Shown here piece by piece: positions 31,508-33,979 of a DNA stretch of 33,979 nucleotides. The stretch comes from Thermomucor indicae-seudaticae. Its lineage: Eukaryota; Mucoromycota; Mucoromycetes; Mucorales; Lichtheimiaceae. Position 1 is the first letter of the stretch. Every line of letters starts with the position of its first letter. The notes under the pieces were generated by a model, which saw only the letters and a list, made by a program, of their open reading frames with translations, was not told where the DNA came from and made no database searches. The DNA lies in NCBI GenBank assembly GCA_000787465.1, contig JSYX01000377.1:1-33979 (forward strand), written 5' to 3'. A program made the position numbers and the translations under genes.

Positions 31508-32725
31508 CTATTTGTCAAGAAATAGCTTTCGAATCTCCTGCAACTCTTCAACATTAAGCGCCAAGGTCTTTGGCAGCCCTGACGATTGCTTATTATTATT
31601 ATTACTATTTATAATAGGTCCATTCTGTTGCCGTCTTATAGCGACAGTCTCCACGGCTCGCCAGACAATCGCCGGCACGTCCTGAGTCATCCACGCGACC
31701 ATTTCGAGCCGTACCAGATCGCGACAGTGCCGCAAAATGCGAATGATGCTCCCTTGCTGGTCCACGGGCTCTTCTTCGTGCGCTGTGGTTTCGTGCACGT
31801 GCTCTTGCGTCGCCGGCCTCCTCCTCCTCGCGGCAGCAGTAGTGGTAGTAGTGGTAGTAGTAGTGGTAGTAGTGATGGATGATAATGAAAATGGTGCAGC
31901 TGCTGTCTCCGTTGAACCAGCACGGATGATTAGGTTTTTGACGCCCGTTGCATACTTTGCAACAGCATGTAGCGTTTCTGGACCGCTGCAGCGAATCGAC
32001 AGGTGCTCCAGCTGCGAACCATAGGCGGCAATGGCGCGGCACAGCATATCTTGCTCGACCTGCTGAAGCGACAAGGCCAGGTCACGGACCTTGTTGCAAC
32101 AGCGCACCAATGCATGGACTGCTGCTGTGTTTGCATGGGTGACTCTATTCCGGTTGGCACCGAGGTGGACGTGTTCAAGACCAGGCAGGAACGAAAAGAT
32201 CTGATAAGCCGCGACTTCCGAACCAAAATCGGTCCAGCAGAAATCGACCCTGGTCACTTGTCGCACAGTGGGCATATCATGATCGTCAGCCGCGTCTTCC
32301 AATTGACAGTATGCCAACTCCAGATGCTTAAAGTCTCGTATGCGAGCCAGAAAACGGGCCAAAAGATCGACCGGCAAATCATAAAAGTGGTAGAGCGCCA
32401 ATTTTTCCAACCTGGGCACACAAGGTCCGAGCCAATCCATGTCTTCAGCAATCCAAGCACTCGAGATCTGCTGCCAGTTCGTCAGGGTGAGCTGACGTGT
32501 CGACTGCTCCATCACGGCTCGTAAGTGAGGACGTCGTCGAACGCTTTCTGCCAGTTGTCGGACTTGTTTACGGGTCGAGAAGCGTAAATGGCTATACAAG
32601 ATGGGCATGCACACGTTGTATGCATGTCGACATGTCAAGCATAGCTGAGCAAGGTCGTTTCGTGGCAGAAGAAACAGGAGCACTTGTAGTAATTCGGGTG
32701 GCCATTCAAGCAACTGCATCCGCAA
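31508..32725 (-). CDS. F-box protein with degenerate leucine-rich repeats
   Basis: Intronless minus-strand frame, 405 aa. The F-box is at about 5-45 (LEWPPELLQVLLFLLPRNDL, then CRHAYNVC), followed by weak LRR units such as PRLEKLALYHF, FKHLELAYCQ, PGLEHVHLGANR, SQLEHLSIRCS, and RLEMVAWM. Such proteins are substrate receptors of SCF ubiquitin ligases, binding Skp1 through the F-box. Around residues 286-300 an ACT/ACC run encodes a poly-threonine stretch, followed by AAARRRR. The second Met (32719) may be the true start. Lies on the same strand as qcr7, 148 bases downstream of its stop. Mucoralean genomes carry many such proteins, so substrate cannot be guessed. Confidence 0.85.
   Translation of the reverse strand: MRMQLLEWPPELLQVLLFLLPRNDLAQLCLTCRHAYNVCMPILYSHLRFSTRKQVRQLAESVRRRPHLRAVMEQSTRQLTLTNWQQISSAWIAEDMDWLGPCVPRLEKLALYHFYDLPVDLLARFLARIRDFKHLELAYCQLEDAADDHDMPTVRQVTRVDFCWTDFGSEVAAYQIFSFLPGLEHVHLGANRNRVTHANTAAVHALVRCCNKVRDLALSLQQVEQDMLCRAIAAYGSQLEHLSIRCSGPETLHAVAKYATGVKNLIIRAGSTETAAAPFSLSSITTTTTTTTTTTTAAARRRRPATQEHVHETTAHEEEPVDQQGSIIRILRHCRDLVRLEMVAWMTQDVPAIVWRAVETVAIRRQQNGPIINSNNNNKQSSGLPKTLALNVEELQEIRKLFLDK
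31836..31877 (-). repeat. Trinucleotide repeat encoding poly-threonine
   Basis: A run of GTA/GTG triplets on the plus strand, read as ACT/ACC threonine codons in the F-box gene. It sits between two LRR-like parts and is likely to vary in length. Confidence 0.8.
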
Positions 32726-32873
32726 TGAAAAGTGACAAGGTAAAGAAAGGCAAAAGAAAAATGAAAAACCCCGTTTCCCCTACAGAGTCCAATTTTCAAA
32801 GAATTGCCATTCATTTTTCTTTTTTGTTGTTCTCCAGTTTATTTTTCCTTCGGATAGCTTCCCTTTTTATTGT

Positions 32874-33389
32874 CTAATGTTGAGGAGTGACTTTGATGTT
32901 GTTGAATGCATCACGTTCAGCAAATTCAGCGGCAACTTGGTCGATGTATGGCTGCAGGTATCGCTTGTCCTAAAACCAAACGTCCTAATCAATCACCTGT
33001 TTCCTCGCCCCTCCCCCTTTCTCTCTCCCCTTTTTCTAACTCACATCTTCCGGCTTTGTCCACTGCTCCTTTGGCAAGAGACGGTGGGTCAGCGAACATT
33101 GCTGTGCGACACGGATACGGTAAGCGCGATCGTAGGCTTCACGGGGTTCAGCGATTTCCAGACGACGAAGAGCTTCCTGCACAATCTCGTTTTCCTCGGA
33201 AATCAAGTCGTCGTAGCGAAGACCTTTTTTAATTCAGTTCGTCGCAGGAATTCCGCGAATGAAAGGAACGCGATTATGCTTACCGATCTGTCGGTAGCCG
33301 GCAGCCTGAGAGTACACCTTGGCCACAGGCTCCAGGACGCCCGAAAGAAGCTTGCAGTTCTTAACAAAGTTCTTCAGAGTAATAGACAT
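32874..33389 (-). CDS. qcr7: Cytochrome bc1 complex subunit 7
   Basis: Ubiquinol-cytochrome c reductase 14 kDa subunit, on the matrix side of complex III in the inner mitochondrial membrane. Minus-strand exons: 33389-33284, 33223-33045, 32969-32874 (126 aa; yeast 127). Blocks: [20 protein letters not shown] at the exon 1-2 join, [41 protein letters not shown] and [20 protein letters not shown]. The family has no cleaved presequence, which fits the short N-terminus. Intron 2 (32970-33044, 75 bases) is pyrimidine-rich on the plus strand. Its upstream flank abuts the nuclease-like frame at the right edge. Confidence 0.95.
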
Positions 33390-33452
33390 TGTAAGAGTAG
33401 GGAGATGGACAGGGCCTATGTATGTGTGGTGTGTTTGAAAGATCCTATGTTG

Positions 33453-33470
33453 TTTTGGCTCCCGCCAAAA
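33453..33470. repeat. Perfect hairpin between qcr7 and the nuclease-like frame
   Basis: Seven-base inverted repeat TTTTGGC / GCCAAAA with a four-base loop (33453-33459 and 33464-33470). It lies in a GC-rich 190-base gap that also holds short GGGC...GCCC and CCC-AAAAA-GGG pairings (about 33529-33551). It may be a structured element of the qcr7 leader/promoter or of the neighbouring mobile element. Confidence 0.6.
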
Positions 33471-33578
33471 GCCCATGCCTCGGGGATGCCCGTATTCCGC
33501 CACAAATGTGACTGCAAATAAAGGTTCCCCCCAAAAAGGGCTCAAGGGCCCGGTCCACTCGTCGTCGATGCGGATCTA

Positions 33579-33979
33579 CTACTGTGTTTCCACTGCTCTT
33601 GAAGGTCGTATGAAACAGCTGGGTCTTTGCTTGTGTTTTACCATAGAACCAGCTGCGAGCGCAATGTCCTGTGCGGCGTTCCCGTCCCGATGAAGAATTC
33701 GATTGCACTTGCTGCAAGTGACAAGGCGTATATTCTGAGAGCCGTCTGCACGACGCAGATACTCAACCTCCGTCATATGGCCTTGATATAAGCAGCGGCC
33801 ACAGGTTTTTGAAGTTTTGTATTCGTCGATGCGACAGACGAAGTATGGTACCCTTGCAGCTTTTAACCGTCGCTGAAGATGGTCTTTTAAGCGCGTATCC
33901 ATGGCTGCAGGCGCCCCTCTACGGTTTGTGGTCGTCATTCCGTCTAACCCAAGGGCAAAGACTACGGGTTTGTTAGCAG
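33579..33979 (-). CDS. TnpB/Fanzor-like RNA-guided nuclease, C-terminal part (cut by window edge)
   Basis: A minus-strand frame that enters from the right edge and stops at 33579-33581; about 133 residues are visible. It contains the IS605 OrfB / TnpB zinc ribbon: KTSKTCGRC, then about 24 residues later VTCSKCNRILHRDGNAAQDI. The two CxxC pairs form the ribbon and the Asp of HRDGNAA matches the RuvC-III catalytic residue (D-R-D-x-N-A-A in TnpB). Eukaryotic members are called Fanzor; they cleave DNA guided by an RNA that comes from the element's 3' end. The first catalytic residues (RuvC-I Asp, RuvC-II Glu) lie beyond the window, so activity cannot be judged. The tail after the ribbon (about 28 residues, basic) is short. 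Stop codon is 189 bases from the qcr7 start. Confidence 0.7.
   Translation of the reverse strand, partial: ANKPVVFALGLDGMTTTNRRGAPAAMDTRLKDHLQRRLKAARVPYFVCRIDEYKTSKTCGRCLYQGHMTEVEYLRRADGSQNIRLVTCSKCNRILHRDGNAAQDIALAAGSMVKHKQRPSCFIRPSRAVETQ

Noticed and set aside
32003..32524. 173-residue plus-strand frame and neighbouring plus-strand frames
   Set aside because: Antisense shadows of the intact F-box gene on the minus strand.

Overview
The window is nuclear DNA from a filamentous fungus, most likely a member of the Mucoromycota (a Mucorales-type zygomycete). Genes are dense and sit on both strands. Almost every gene is broken by short GT-AG introns of about 45-80 bases, so each gene below was rebuilt by joining frames at splice sites until the family alignment continued and the total length came out a multiple of three. 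The gene set fits an early-diverging fungus: it keeps eIF3l, FRA10AC1, SOSS-B, an SREK1/SRSF11-type SR protein, USP30 and a BRCA1-like RING-BRCT protein, several of which are missing from budding yeast.

Layout. 0-0.5 kb: eroded LRR-like remnant. 1.0-3.1 kb: eIF3 subunit L (+). 3.2-4.1 kb: FRA10AC1 (-), tail to tail with eIF3l and head to head with MED4 (+, 4.2-5.1 kb) across only 80 bases. 5.6-7.8 kb: GH125 alpha-mannosidase with an N-terminal membrane anchor (+). 7.9-11.9 kb: three same-strand genome-maintenance genes in tight tandem: SOSS-B-type ssDNA-binding protein, Bub2/Cdc16 TBC GAP, and a compact BRCA1-like protein. 12.5-13.5 kb: two-RRM SR protein (-). 14.0-15.6 kb: homogentisate 1,2-dioxygenase (+). 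15.7-17.3 kb: an orphan Cys-rich/coiled-coil/polyQ protein (-).

From 17.3 to 23.3 kb the window is gene-poor and looks repeat-derived. It holds a GC-rich island with unassignable minus-strand frames, a Tc1/mariner-like helix-turn-helix fragment, and a frameshifted copy of what appears to be a multi-copy mucoralean ORF family.

Conventional genes resume at 23.3 kb: proteasome alpha-2 (+), a USP30-type deubiquitinase (-), a divergent Ras-like GTPase followed 85 bases later by a short RasGEF (both +), an intronless orphan (30.5 kb, +), an F-box protein (-) and QCR7 (-). At the right edge a minus-strand frame ends in the zinc ribbon of a TnpB/Fanzor-like RNA-guided nuclease and runs off the window.

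Functional links: translation (eIF3l), transcription and splicing (MED4, FRA10AC1, SR protein), DNA-damage and mitotic control (SOSS-B, Bub2, BRCA1-like), protein turnover (proteasome alpha-2, USP30, F-box), mitochondria (QCR7, USP30), tyrosine breakdown (HGD) and Ras-type signalling (GTPase plus GEF). No rRNA, tRNA or CRISPR array was found.
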